Shown here: positions 49,857-58,454 of the stretch, in pieces
How the letters are laid out: every line of letters begins with the position of its first letter
Numbering within the stretch: position 1 is the first letter of the stretch
Assembly: GCF_003355455.1 (NCBI RefSeq)
Contig: NZ_CP031357.1
Location: 412,501-476,500 of the forward strand
DNA: 64,000 nt
Direction of reading: 5' to 3'
From: Erythrobacter aureus
Lineage (GTDB): Bacteria > Pseudomonadota > Alphaproteobacteria > Sphingomonadales > Sphingomonadaceae
Made by a program: the position numbers and the translations under genes
The notes under the pieces: generated by a model
What the model was told of the DNA's origin: nothing
Databases searched by the model: none
Seen by the model: only the letters and a program-made list of their open reading frames with translations

Positions 49857-50321
49857 ATGTCTTCATCGACAAATGATCCGGCTGGGCTGGCCGGAAAACT
49901 CGCCGCAACGTCCCGCGCCCGGTTCTCGGGCATTGACGCAAAGATCCTACTTGGCGGGGAAAAGGCGACCAGCACGGTCATGGCAATGTCGGTCGCGCCA
50001 GGAATGGGGTCGCCTGCCCACATCTCGCACGACGAAAGCAAGATCTTTCACGTAACAGCAGGTGATCTCGTGTTCCTCGTTGGCGAGGAAAAAATGAATG
50101 TGACCGTTGGAGATACCATTCACGTCCCGAAGGGCTTCGTGCACAGCTTCGTTACGGTCGGGTCCGAAGATGCGGCCATGCTTCTGGTCGCCACGCCGAG
50201 CGGACATGACCGCTTCTTCACTGCGCTGGCCGATCTCGAGGTCCCGCACGATCAGGACGAGGTCGCGCAGGTGTGTTCGACCTACAACCAGACGATCGTA
50301 GGGCCGCCGGTCGCCCCCTGA
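49857..50321 (+). CDS. Cupin-domain protein
   Basis: This 154-residue single cupin fold shows SPAHISHDESKIFHVTAGDL with the metal motif HxxxxxE-like set (H58, H60-type positions), then VGDTIHVPKGFVHSFVTVGS with a late histidine. Family members are dioxygenases, isomerases or binding proteins; none can be chosen. AAGGAAAGG precedes ATG 49857. It is the only plus-strand gene of its module. Confidence 0.83.
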   Translation: MSSSTNDPAGLAGKLAATSRARFSGIDAKILLGGEKATSTVMAMSVAPGMGSPAHISHDESKIFHVTAGDLVFLVGEEKMNVTVGDTIHVPKGFVHSFVTVGSEDAAMLLVATPSGHDRFFTALADLEVPHDQDEVAQVCSTYNQTIVGPPVAP

Positions 50322-50334
50322 AACCGACCGGCGG
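50304..50334. terminator. Hairpin between convergent cupin and LysR genes
   Basis: CCGCCGGTCG (50304-50313) and CGACCGGCGG (50325-50334) form a perfect 10-bp stem that includes the cupin stop region, in the 20-bp convergent gap. Suited to bidirectional termination. Confidence 0.6.
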
Positions 50335-50341
50335 CGAGCCG

Positions 50342-51229
50342 CTAAGCGAGCAGCCGAACGAGCCATTCGATAAAGACGCGCTGTTTCGGCACGTCGGCGC
50401 TCGCGCGATGATAAAGCAGATTCATCGATCGCCTCGGTCCATCGAATGCCGGCAAGACCCGGACCAGACGACCCGATGTCAGGTAGTCTTCCAGATTGAT
50501 TGCACCGGTCATGACGATCCCGCCGCCCGCAAGGGCCAGGTCGATCAGGGCATGGGTGTCATCAACCGAAATCTGGTGTTGGGGATCGATTTCGATCGCT
50601 TCTTTGCCTTGAGAAAATCGCCACAGGTTCGGAGCGGGATATGACCGGAAGTCGTAACCCAGGCATCGATGGCCTGCCAGATCACGCGGATGCGACGGCG
50701 TCCCGTTCTCTTCGAGATATTGCGGAGCGGCGTAGGCCCCGACCCGGTAGGATGGCAGCTGCTTCATCATCAACTCGGAATCGGCCGGTTCGCCAATCCT
50801 CAGGCATATGTCGAAACGCTCGCCGATCGGGTCGACGAGCCTGTCGGACAGCGAAACATCCAGCGAAACTTCCGGGTATTGCGCGCAGAACGATCCAAGC
50901 ATGGGGACAATTCTGCATCGCCCCAAGGTCGAGGGAAGGGAAACCCGCAATTGCCCACTCGGCACTTCCATCAAGGCCTGGACTGATGTCTTTGTCGCTT
51001 CGACAGACTCCAGAATTTGCCGCGCACCGGCAGCGAAAACCCTGCCCGCCTCAGTCAGCGCCAGCTTTCTGGTGGACCGGTTCAAGAGCCGTGTGCCCAG
51101 TTCTTTCTCAAGAGTATCGACGTGTCGGCCAGCCATTTGCGGTGTCATGTCGAGAGTGCGCGAGGCAGCTGCGAATGAGCCTGTCTCTATCGTCTTCAGA
51201 AAGACCCGATAGCTCAGAATGCGATCCAT
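50342..51229 (-). CDS. LysR-family regulator, module 3 (PhzF-EamA)
   Basis: The protein has 295 residues. Winged helix MDRILSYRVFLKTIETGSFA, TPQMAGRHVDTLEKELGTRL; effector domain from about 90 (GQLRVSLPSTLGRCRIVPML). ATG 51229 is used; an upstream in-frame start would cross the palindrome at 51234-51245. It faces the phzF-eamA operon across a 99-bp gap. Confidence 0.9.
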   Translation of the reverse strand: MDRILSYRVFLKTIETGSFAAASRTLDMTPQMAGRHVDTLEKELGTRLLNRSTRKLALTEAGRVFAAGARQILESVEATKTSVQALMEVPSGQLRVSLPSTLGRCRIVPMLGSFCAQYPEVSLDVSLSDRLVDPIGERFDICLRIGEPADSELMMKQLPSYRVGAYAAPQYLEENGTPSHPRDLAGHRCLGYDFRSYPAPNLWRFSQGKEAIEIDPQHQISVDDTHALIDLALAGGGIVMTGAINLEDYLTSGRLVRVLPAFDGPRRSMNLLYHRASADVPKQRVFIEWLVRLLA

Positions 51230-51233
51230 TCGA

Positions 51234-51245
51234 AACCTATAGGTT
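51234..51245. promoter_or_regulatory. Palindrome AACCTATAGGTT beside the LysR start
   Basis: A perfect 12-bp palindrome embedded in a longer near-palindrome with TTCGA flanks. It lies 4 bases upstream of the regulator's ATG, ideal for autorepression. Confidence 0.5.
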
Positions 51246-51328
51246 CGAATGTAGAAATTGCCAAACGCATTATCAACCAGACCCTGCGCCACTAGCTAGG
51301 CCGGGACTCACAAATTTTGAAGGATGGT

Positions 51329-52174
51329 ATGGTGGAACTTCACAGACTTGCCGCATTTTCCGATGGCGCTTCCGGTGGCAATCCCGCCGGCGTCTATTTG
51401 AGCGACGAAGCAATCGATGAAACTGCGATGCAGGAGATCGCGGCCGACGTGGGATATTCGGAAACCGCCTTCGCCTTTCCTGCAGGCGAAGCGTGGCGCG
51501 TGCGATATTTCGCGCCGGAAGGAGAAGTGCCATTTTGCGGGCATGCCACCATCGCTTTGGGGGCGGTACTGGCCAGGAAGCATGGCGACAGTCGTTACGA
51601 TCTCGTCCTCAACGACAATACCATTCATGTCACCGCGTCAGCGAACGGCGACAGTCTTCGCGCGCAGCTCGTATCACCGAGCACGCGGCACCGCTTCGAT
51701 GAGGAAATAGCTCAGCAAGGTCTCGAGCTCTTTGAACTGGACCGCTCCGATCTGACAGGCACTTTTCCCCCGGTCGTTGCCCACGCGGGCGCAAACCACC
51801 TCATCATTCCCCTCAAGGATCGCACGAGACTGTCCTCGATGTCCTACGATCTTGCAGCCGGGCGGGACATGATGAGGAAACACCAATTGACGACGATTGC
51901 GCTGGTCTTCGAAGGCGATGACAGCACATTCCACGTCCGAAATGCTTTCGCGTCGGGCGGTGTGCTCGAAGATCCGGCCACCGGAGCGGCCGCCGCCGCT
52001 TTCGCAGGGTTCTTACGCGATCACCTCGATTCCGGAAGGCAGCACATCACCATCATCCAGGGCGAAGACATGGGGATGCGGTCGGTATTGAATGTCGCCA
52101 TTCCACAAACGACTGGAGAAGGTGTTCAGGTTTCCGGGGACGTTCGCGTGATCGAGGCCGGGCCAGCCCAATGA
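51329..52174 (+). CDS. PhzF-family isomerase/epimerase
   Basis: The protein has 281 residues. It starts MVELHRLAAFSDGASGGNPA, with the catalytic glutamate in GYSETAFAFP (about residue 43), PFCGHATIALGAVL, and the second-half mirror GVLEDPATGAAAAAFAGFL. The fold is diaminopimelate-epimerase-like; substrates vary from phenazine precursors to unknown metabolites. AAGGA precedes ATG 51329. It overlaps the EamA transporter gene by ATGA, so product export by the transporter is a sensible guess. Confidence 0.9.
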   Translation: MVELHRLAAFSDGASGGNPAGVYLSDEAIDETAMQEIAADVGYSETAFAFPAGEAWRVRYFAPEGEVPFCGHATIALGAVLARKHGDSRYDLVLNDNTIHVTASANGDSLRAQLVSPSTRHRFDEEIAQQGLELFELDRSDLTGTFPPVVAHAGANHLIIPLKDRTRLSSMSYDLAAGRDMMRKHQLTTIALVFEGDDSTFHVRNAFASGGVLEDPATGAAAAAFAGFLRDHLDSGRQHITIIQGEDMGMRSVLNVAIPQTTGEGVQVSGDVRVIEAGPAQ

Positions 52175-53085
52175 CCGGCCGCGACATAATTCTGGTCATG
52201 CTCGTCATGTTCGTGTGGGGCACGAACTTTGTCGTGATCCACGAAGCGTTGCTTGCGCTCCCGCCGCTGCTTTTTGCGACGATCCGGTTTGTTATCGCCT
52301 TTTTCCCGGCGGTCCTGTTTGTGCCCAGGCCTTCCACCTCGTGGTTGAACCTTTCGTCCTACGGGGTCCTCGTCGGAGTAGGGCAATTCGGCATTCTGTT
52401 CATCGCCATGGACGGCATGATCTCGCCGGGTCTCGCTTCGCTCATAATCCAGGCGCAAGTGTTCTTCACGATCGGCCTGTCGGTGTGGCTTACCGGCGAA
52501 CGCGTACGCGGTGTGCAGATCGCGGCCCTGCTGCTTGCGACCGCCGGTATTGTGTTGATCGGGGTGAGGGCAGATGGCGGTACTACCGCTGCCGGTGTCG
52601 GCCTCGTACTTGTTGCGGCCGCGTCATGGGCGCTTGCTAACATGATCTCGCGCAAGACATCGGGCACCAATGTGCTGGGTTTCGTCGTCTGGAGCAGCAT
52701 TGCACCGGTTCCGGTTCTGCTCGCCCTGTCTTTCATGTTCGAAGGCTGGAGCGCCATGGCAGCGGGATTTCGGTCGGCAACGCTATCGACATGGGCCGCC
52801 GTGATCTGGCAGTCGCTTGGAAACACGCTGTTCGGCTACGGCATCTGGGCCGCACTCCTCAATCGCTACCCTTCGGCAACAGTCGCGCCCTTTGCCCTGC
52901 TCGTTCCTGTTTTCGGACTGAGCGCTTCCGCCCTCCTGCTCGCCGAGCCGCTACCCGCCTGGAAGGTGATTGCGTCGATGCTCGTGATGGCAGGCCTGCT
53001 GCTGGGCCTCACCGGACCACAGCTGTCCAACTGGGCGGGCAAACGGTTTGGCCGAAAAGCCGGTGAGCAATCCTGCCAACCCTAG
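52171..53085 (+). CDS. EamA/DMT-family transporter
   Basis: The protein has 304 residues, ten hydrophobic segments in two five-helix halves: MLVMFVWGTNFVVIHEALLA with the family's W-G-x-N start, and the second half beginning VGLVLVAAASWALANMISRK. These carriers export metabolites or amino-acid-like compounds. It is translationally coupled to phzF. It ends 1 base from the convergent LysR of the next module. Confidence 0.9.
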   Translation: MTGRDIILVMLVMFVWGTNFVVIHEALLALPPLLFATIRFVIAFFPAVLFVPRPSTSWLNLSSYGVLVGVGQFGILFIAMDGMISPGLASLIIQAQVFFTIGLSVWLTGERVRGVQIAALLLATAGIVLIGVRADGGTTAAGVGLVLVAAASWALANMISRKTSGTNVLGFVVWSSIAPVPVLLALSFMFEGWSAMAAGFRSATLSTWAAVIWQSLGNTLFGYGIWAALLNRYPSATVAPFALLVPVFGLSASALLLAEPLPAWKVIASMLVMAGLLLGLTGPQLSNWAGKRFGRKAGEQSCQP

Positions 53086-53086
53086 T

Positions 53087-53956
53087 TTATGGCCTTTGCT
53101 GCAGCGCTGCTACGATAATGTCCGCCAGGTCCTGCACTTCCGGTCGCGATTTGGGCTTCACCCGCACAACGAAGGTTGCCTTCCCCAGGTCGGGCAATTC
53201 CAGATGATCGGGTGCCGGGCGCAGAGCCGGGTTTTCGGCTCTCTTCGTTCGAACGGTTATTCCGAGCCCGGCTGCCACAAGAGCCAGCAGCGCCGACACG
53301 CTCGTGGCAGAAGCCGCCAAACGATAGGGTCTGCGCGCCGTTTCCAGGGCTCGCAGGGCTGTTTCCCTGAACCGGCAAGGCGCTTCCATGAAGGCGAGAG
53401 GAATGGACCGGGGATCAAATACGGCGTCGCGGCCAGCCAGCCAGACCAGGCTTTCGGAGAACGAGAAATACTCGTCGGGTGTCGGCCTGTCCCTGTGCGT
53501 GATCACGATGTCGTGATCGCCTTCGTCCATCGCAGTATTCAAGCGGACCGAACGCGCGCTCGACAAATAGATTTGAACGTGACGGTTTGAATTGCCGAAG
53601 GAGCGAACGACTTCGGTAAAGCGTCCGTCGACGAAATCCTCGAAGATCCCCACCGACAAGGTGATAGTGCCATGGGCAGCCTGCATCGCCTGCCAGGCGA
53701 GTTCGTTTGCGCTCAGTATTTCGCGGGCATGCCCTACAAGTTCCTCACCCCTGGGAGTCAGAGTGGATCGCCTGCCATCGCGTGTGATGAGCTGGTGCCC
53801 TACAAGCTCCTGCAATTTATGCATCTGCGCGGTGATCGCAGATGGCGACCGCCCGACGATCTTTCCGGCGCTCGCCAACGTCCCCGTGTCCGCGAAAGCC
53901 ACGAGTGTGCGCAGGTGCGAGGGATCGATATCGTAGGCCAGCCGGAATCCTTCCAC
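53087..53956 (-). CDS. LysR-family regulator, module 4 (MFS)
   Basis: The protein has 289 residues. Winged helix YDIDPSHLRTLVAFADTGTL, SPSAITAQMHKLQELVGHQL; effector domain from about 95. It faces the MFS transporter gene across 66 bp that contain an 8-bp-arm inverted repeat reaching into the transporter start. Confidence 0.88.
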   Translation of the reverse strand: MEGFRLAYDIDPSHLRTLVAFADTGTLASAGKIVGRSPSAITAQMHKLQELVGHQLITRDGRRSTLTPRGEELVGHAREILSANELAWQAMQAAHGTITLSVGIFEDFVDGRFTEVVRSFGNSNRHVQIYLSSARSVRLNTAMDEGDHDIVITHRDRPTPDEYFSFSESLVWLAGRDAVFDPRSIPLAFMEAPCRFRETALRALETARRPYRLAASATSVSALLALVAAGLGITVRTKRAENPALRPAPDHLELPDLGKATFVVRVKPKSRPEVQDLADIIVAALQQRP

Positions 53957-54003
53957 ATCTTGGAATGGTTAGTTCCAAATAACTCGATATTGCAAAACAA
54001 TCG

Positions 54004-54024
54004 ATAGCTCTACAGCAGAGCTAT
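54004..54024. promoter_or_regulatory. Inverted repeat overlapping the MFS start codon
   Basis: ATAGCTCT (54004-54011) and AGAGCTAT (54017-54024) flank ACAGC. The right arm includes the first two bases of the MFS ATG, so it could act as an operator or as an mRNA hairpin hiding the start. Confidence 0.5.
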
Positions 54025-55219
54025 GGAAAGAGCGGTTTCGATCCGAAACGAATTGATCTGGAGGACTGCCGCGATTGCCGGTGGTGCGGCGATCGCTCTG
54101 GCATTCGCGCGCTTTTCCTATGCCCTGATCCTGCCCGAAATGCAGAAGCAGCTGGCACTGGATTATGCCACGGCCGGCTTGCTGAATACCGTGAATGCTA
54201 TCGGCTATCTCGCTGGCGCGCTCGCGACGGGTTCTCTGGCCGGGCGGTTTGGGGAGAAATTTCTCTTCAAAATCTCGTTCCTGGTTACCGCCATATCGAT
54301 TGGCGCGACCGGCCTCTCGCCGGACCTCAACCTCATTCTCTTTTTCCGTGCCCTGTCGGGAGTGGCAGGTGCTTCCTGCATGATATCCGGAGCCGCGCTT
54401 GTCATTCGCGATGCCAAGCGGATCGACGCCCGTTTCGTTACCAAAGTCACCGGTCTTTACTTTGCCGCACCGGGTGCCGGGATTGCAATCTCCGCCTTCG
54501 TCATACCCTGGCTGGTCGACGGCTTCGGCTGGCAAGCGGGTTGGTACGGACTTTCGGCAATTTCGCTGGTCCTGGCGGTTCCGGCGTTTTTCGTCATCGA
54601 CACCTTCGACGCTACTGCCCATGATCGACAAGCGTCCTCGGTCGCTCTCACGCGCAAGCTTCGTCGCCTCCTCTTGGCCTATGGCCTGTTTGGCGCAGGG
54701 TACATCGGCTACATGACCTTCATCATCGCTTATCTGCGCGGCGCGGGATACCTGTCCACTGCCTTTGTCAGCTGGTTCTGGGTGGCCCTTGGCTTGGCCG
54801 CTGTCGCTACGGCAGGTCTCTGGAGCAGATATTTCGCCCGGACCTCCAGCGGCAAACGGGTCGCCGTGCCGTTGGCAATGGTCTGTCTGGGCACGATCCT
54901 TGCGCTCGCCGTAACCGACCACGCGACCTTGCTGCTTTCCGCTATTGTCTTCGGAGGATCGTTTCTTGCCGTGGTCGCAGGCGTGGCTAACGCATTGGAA
55001 TCCGAAGTTACCTCACAAGCCTACAGCAAGGCGCTGGGCACGCTGACCGCCGCATTTAGCGCAGGCCAGATCGTGGGTCCCCTCATGACCGGAGTGGTCT
55101 CCGATCGAAGCGCGGGGCTCACCCACGGGCTTTGGTTATCGGCCATGCTTCTGCTCGCCGGGTCCCTGATCGCCTGGTCCCATGATTGGGACCGGCAACG
55201 AGACGGCGCCGCATGGTAG
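54023..55219 (+). CDS. MFS transporter, YbfB/YjiJ-like
   Basis: The protein has 398 residues with about 12 membrane segments. The start AAIAGGAAIALAFARFSYAL with L-P-E-M and the A-T-G-S-L-A-G-R-F loop resembles the YbfB/YjiJ (MFS_4) group, where the G-x-x-R-F-x-Y-x-x-x-L-P pattern is characteristic. The substrate is unknown; drug or metabolite efflux is usual. The ATG overlaps an inverted repeat; no strong ribosome site is seen. Confidence 0.87.
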   Translation: MERAVSIRNELIWRTAAIAGGAAIALAFARFSYALILPEMQKQLALDYATAGLLNTVNAIGYLAGALATGSLAGRFGEKFLFKISFLVTAISIGATGLSPDLNLILFFRALSGVAGASCMISGAALVIRDAKRIDARFVTKVTGLYFAAPGAGIAISAFVIPWLVDGFGWQAGWYGLSAISLVLAVPAFFVIDTFDATAHDRQASSVALTRKLRRLLLAYGLFGAGYIGYMTFIIAYLRGAGYLSTAFVSWFWVALGLAAVATAGLWSRYFARTSSGKRVAVPLAMVCLGTILALAVTDHATLLLSAIVFGGSFLAVVAGVANALESEVTSQAYSKALGTLTAAFSAGQIVGPLMTGVVSDRSAGLTHGLWLSAMLLLAGSLIAWSHDWDRQRDGAAW

Positions 55220-55313
55220 TGCAAGGCTTCGCAAGGCCGTTCGCCTCTCCAGGCTCGCCTCTCGCAGGCTGTCACGAGGACTCTGCCGGCCTTGCAGGAA
55301 GCCGAATCGGCAG

Positions 55314-56210
55314 GTGATTGAATTGACGAAGGCGATCAAATTTTACGGCGCCGGCAGTCCAACTGCCGAACTGGGTATCCTGAGTTCGGCGTTCTCGACT
55401 TGCAACGAAGTGCTGGCCCGGGACTTCTATCAACTGACCTGTTCCTCGCATGCGAGGAGGTGTTCAAATCGCGATCATAATGGGTTTGGGGAAGACGCCT
55501 GCAGTGTCGACAGAATAATACTGGACGACATCGTCATCGAAGACCGCGAGATCGCGCAGGCTGCACTCGATCGTGCCGACGGGCGGCTTGCCGGCGTTCA
55601 TGCCGGCGTTTTCCCGATCGCGAGAATGGGGCTGCTAGAAGCCAGAAGGGCTACGGTACACTGGGCGCTCAGAAAAGAAGCGGAGACCAGATTCCCGAGC
55701 GTAGCCTGGACTTGCGAGCAGATATTCCACCAGGATGATAATCTGTTCACCTGTGCTGGAAGGTTATCGGCGCTGGACCTTGCCTTGCATTGGGTGGAAG
55801 CCGACCTGGGCAAGGAGGTCGCTCTCGAAGTGGGGAGGCAGTTGATCATTCCGTTTCCCCGGGGTGAGCGTCACCCGCAACAATCCCGCCTTCTTGAGGG
55901 TTTTTTCGCGTCGTCGGAACGGACCCGCTCGATCTGCAGCGCGATCATATCCCGCCCCGACAGGGACTGGTCGGTTACGGAAATGGCCCGCCAATCCGCG
56001 ATGACAGAACGGACACTGCATCGCCGCTTTCGCAAGGAGATCGGTGTCACACCTGCCAAATTCGTGGAGCTGGTAAGGGTTCTCTATGCCGCCGACATGA
56101 TGGGGATGGACGCAGGCTCACCCGACTGTATTGCGGCGAAGGTCGGTATGCATAATGCCCAAACGCTTCGAAGAGCACTAGGGAGGAAGCCCGCGACCGT
56201 TCAGGCCTGA
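55314..56210 (+). CDS. AraC-family regulator with a degenerate GlxA-type domain
   Basis: The protein has about 298 residues from GTG 55314. The N-terminal part resembles the DJ-1/glutaminase-like domain of GlxA proteins (GVHAGVFPIARMGLLEARRA, then TVHWALRKEAETRFP), where the usual Cys is replaced by V/F; the C-terminal AraC DNA-binding helices are TVTEMARQSAMTERTLHRRF-like (WSVTEMARQSAMTERTLHRR). The extreme N-terminus is AT-richer and poorly conserved, so the start is uncertain. Read in the same direction as the MFS gene. Confidence 0.75.
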   Translation: MIELTKAIKFYGAGSPTAELGILSSAFSTCNEVLARDFYQLTCSSHARRCSNRDHNGFGEDACSVDRIILDDIVIEDREIAQAALDRADGRLAGVHAGVFPIARMGLLEARRATVHWALRKEAETRFPSVAWTCEQIFHQDDNLFTCAGRLSALDLALHWVEADLGKEVALEVGRQLIIPFPRGERHPQQSRLLEGFFASSERTRSICSAIISRPDRDWSVTEMARQSAMTERTLHRRFRKEIGVTPAKFVELVRVLYAADMMGMDAGSPDCIAAKVGMHNAQTLRRALGRKPATVQA

Positions 56211-56235
56211 CAGCCGATACGTTCTTTCAGCGTAC

Positions 56236-56655
56236 TCAACTCTCTTTTCGATAGGCCTGGAAGACAGCGGAGAAATTCGCGCAGCGCTCGTCGTCCGCCT
56301 CGGCTATTCCCTGCGCGATTACCGTCGATCGTCCCACCTTGGCAAAAGTGCATGCGAACTCCAGCCACTGTCCGATCTTCGCCGAACCTACATAATTGAC
56401 ATCGAGATTGATTGTCACCAGCCCGGAGATCTCGGCATCCCTCGCGGCACATGACAGGCCGAGGCAATTATCCGCCAGAGTGGCAATGACGCCGCCATGC
56501 GCAAATCCGCGCGAGTTGCAGTGAGACTTTGCAACCACCAGGCCGAGCGTGACGCCCGTCTCCGATGTTTTCGAATAGAGCGGTTCCCAGGGATCGGTAA
56601 CCGGGCTCTTGCGGTCATGGCGTGCGAAACCTTGCGGGATGGGGCTTTCTGTCAT
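56236..56655 (-). CDS. PaaI-family thioesterase
   Basis: This 139-residue hotdog fold contains N-S-R-G-F-A-H-G-G-V-I-A-T-L-A-D-N (about 47-63), the PaaI active-site helix, and VTINLDVNYVGSAKIGQWLE. It hydrolyses acyl- or aryl-CoA thioesters. It starts where the alcohol dehydrogenase gene ends (ATGA overlap) and lies downstream of it, so both are on one transcript. Confidence 0.88.
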   Translation of the reverse strand: MTESPIPQGFARHDRKSPVTDPWEPLYSKTSETGVTLGLVVAKSHCNSRGFAHGGVIATLADNCLGLSCAARDAEISGLVTINLDVNYVGSAKIGQWLEFACTFAKVGRSTVIAQGIAEADDERCANFSAVFQAYRKES

Positions 56656-57692
56656 TGCTTGCTCGCTTCGACTGCTACGTAGAGATTATCGCTTGCCCAG
56701 GCTTCACCGGCCTCTTCGAAAGAAAACAATCGCGGTCCGACCAACGAAGGATCGAAGCCGCAATGAAGGTGGGTTGAAATGGCCGGGGGAATGCCTTCCC
56801 TGCAATTGGGTCGACCCAACTCGAATGAAACGCCTTTCTGATAGGCTTGCATGAGGGGAAGTTCCCCCGAAACGAAATCTGGCGCAACCCCGGTAATCGT
56901 TCCGGCCGGCTTGACGAGTTCGAAAGCTTTCCTGAGCCATTCCCTGTTTCCGCTCGCATCGACGATCACGTCGAACGCCGGCTCATTGGACAGCGAGTCC
57001 GGGGCGGAGGCTGTGTCAACTCCGTAGAGCGCTGCGGCTTCCCTGTTTGCCGGGTCGGGGTCGCAGTAGAGGACGCCAGCTGCTCCCGATCTCATTGCGA
57101 TTGCAGCCGCGTAGATTCCGATAACGGGAACAAGTCCGCCGAGGACGAGGACGCTGGCTCCTGGCCGTTCCTTTAGCGGAGGGCCTACGCTGCGCCAGGC
57201 GTCGCTGGCCATATCGGCGAGACCGATCGACTGCCCTGCATCCAGCTGTTCGGGAAGCGGCACCATCATGGCCTTGGCGAAGGGAACCTTGATATAGTCC
57301 GAAAGGCCGCCACCATATCCGCCCTCCCGGCCCATCCCGTAGCTCGCTGCGAAGGGCACCGAGCGGCAGCGGCCGGAATTTCCCGTACGGCACATATCGC
57401 ATGACCCGCAGGAGATTTGCGCGCTGACGATCACGCGATCTCCCCGTGCAAAGCCTGCCTCCGCCAGCGTTCCCAGATCGACGATCTCTCCGATGATTTC
57501 ATGGCCAATCGGTTCACCGCTGCCCATCGGCAGGTAACCGCGCATGTATAAGCGGTCGAGATCGCAGCGCCCCATGACGAGGGGACGCACGATAGCCTCG
57601 TTTTCGTCTTCGATGAAAGGCGTGTCCACCTCCCTGAGCTCGAGCTTGCCCGGCTCGAGAAAGACCCAGCTGCGCATTGACGGATCCATCAT
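56652..57692 (-). CDS. Zinc-dependent medium-chain alcohol dehydrogenase
   Basis: The protein has 346 residues. The catalytic zinc region is seen in GRCDLDRLYMRGYLPMGSGE then P-I-G-H-E-I; the structural-zinc lobe CGSCDMCRTGNSGRC has four cysteines. The NAD(P) motif is SVLVLGGLVPVIGIYAA (G-x-G-x-x-G variant). Substrate unknown. ATG 57692 has AGAGGA upstream; a second ATG follows at once. It is in an operon with a PaaI thioesterase and divergent from a GNAT gene. Confidence 0.87.
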   Translation of the reverse strand: MMDPSMRSWVFLEPGKLELREVDTPFIEDENEAIVRPLVMGRCDLDRLYMRGYLPMGSGEPIGHEIIGEIVDLGTLAEAGFARGDRVIVSAQISCGSCDMCRTGNSGRCRSVPFAASYGMGREGGYGGGLSDYIKVPFAKAMMVPLPEQLDAGQSIGLADMASDAWRSVGPPLKERPGASVLVLGGLVPVIGIYAAAIAMRSGAAGVLYCDPDPANREAAALYGVDTASAPDSLSNEPAFDVIVDASGNREWLRKAFELVKPAGTITGVAPDFVSGELPLMQAYQKGVSFELGRPNCREGIPPAISTHLHCGFDPSLVGPRLFSFEEAGEAWASDNLYVAVEASKQ

Positions 57693-57864
57693 CCTTGGTC
57701 CTCTTGTCTGCTTTGTTCCGAACACCGAAATCGGCATTGCCACCGGCTGCGGGCAAGGTGCGTGCGGCAGCGGATTGTGGCAGGAATTGATGTTTAATTG
57801 TCCTGAGGCGCGCCTTTTGGTGCCGGTACAGGGCAGATTTGCTGGCAAGTTCAAGGATCACCCA

Positions 57865-58419
57865 TTGAAACCTCTAGGCTCGGTACTCCCGCACTCGATC
57901 CCGCAATTAGAGACGCGGCGGCTACTGATCCGCGCGCATCTGGCTACAGACCTGGATCCGGCTGCCAGGATGTGGGCGGACAGCGAGGTGACCCGATTCA
58001 TCGGAGGCAAACCGCGCAGCCGCAGCGAGGTTTGGACAACGATCCAGCGCAATATCGGGAGCTGGTGGCTCCTCGGCTATGGGTTCTGGGCAATCACAGA
58101 CAGGTCGGACGGCCGCTTTCTCGGCGAAATCGGTTTCCTCGAAGGCTTGCGCGATCTCAGCCCCGGACACGAAGGCACTCCGGAAATGGGCTGGTGCCTC
58201 GCACCATCGGCCTGGGGTTCGGGCATTGCCAGTGAAGCGGTGGCAGTCGCGCTCGACTGGTTCGATCGGACGCTTGGTACCAAATGTGTGTGCATTATCG
58301 AGCCCGACAACAAAGCCTCTGTCCGCGTAGCAGAGCGCAACGGATTTGCATGGGACTATGACGCGACCGGACCATCAGGTTCGATCGGTGTGTTTCGGAG
58401 GCCTGCCCTAGCCCAATAG
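57865..58419 (+). CDS. GNAT-family N-acetyltransferase, probable TTG start
   Basis: The protein has 184 residues. IPQLETRRLLIRAHLATDLD opens a RimJ/RimL-type acetyltransferase; GEIGFLEGLRDLSP and MGWCLAPSAWGSGIASEAVA carry the acetyl-CoA loop (Q/R-x-x-G-x-G/A variant), and NKASVRVAERNGF the last helix. TTG 57865 is chosen because AAGGAT lies 7 bases upstream; no ATG is close. A longer ATG-started reading (57790) would overlap the alcohol dehydrogenase promoter. Confidence 0.82.
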   Translation: MKPLGSVLPHSIPQLETRRLLIRAHLATDLDPAARMWADSEVTRFIGGKPRSRSEVWTTIQRNIGSWWLLGYGFWAITDRSDGRFLGEIGFLEGLRDLSPGHEGTPEMGWCLAPSAWGSGIASEAVAVALDWFDRTLGTKCVCIIEPDNKASVRVAERNGFAWDYDATGPSGSIGVFRRPALAQ

Positions 58420-58454
58420 TGCCCGTACCTCGATCTCGATCGTGTTCGAAGACT

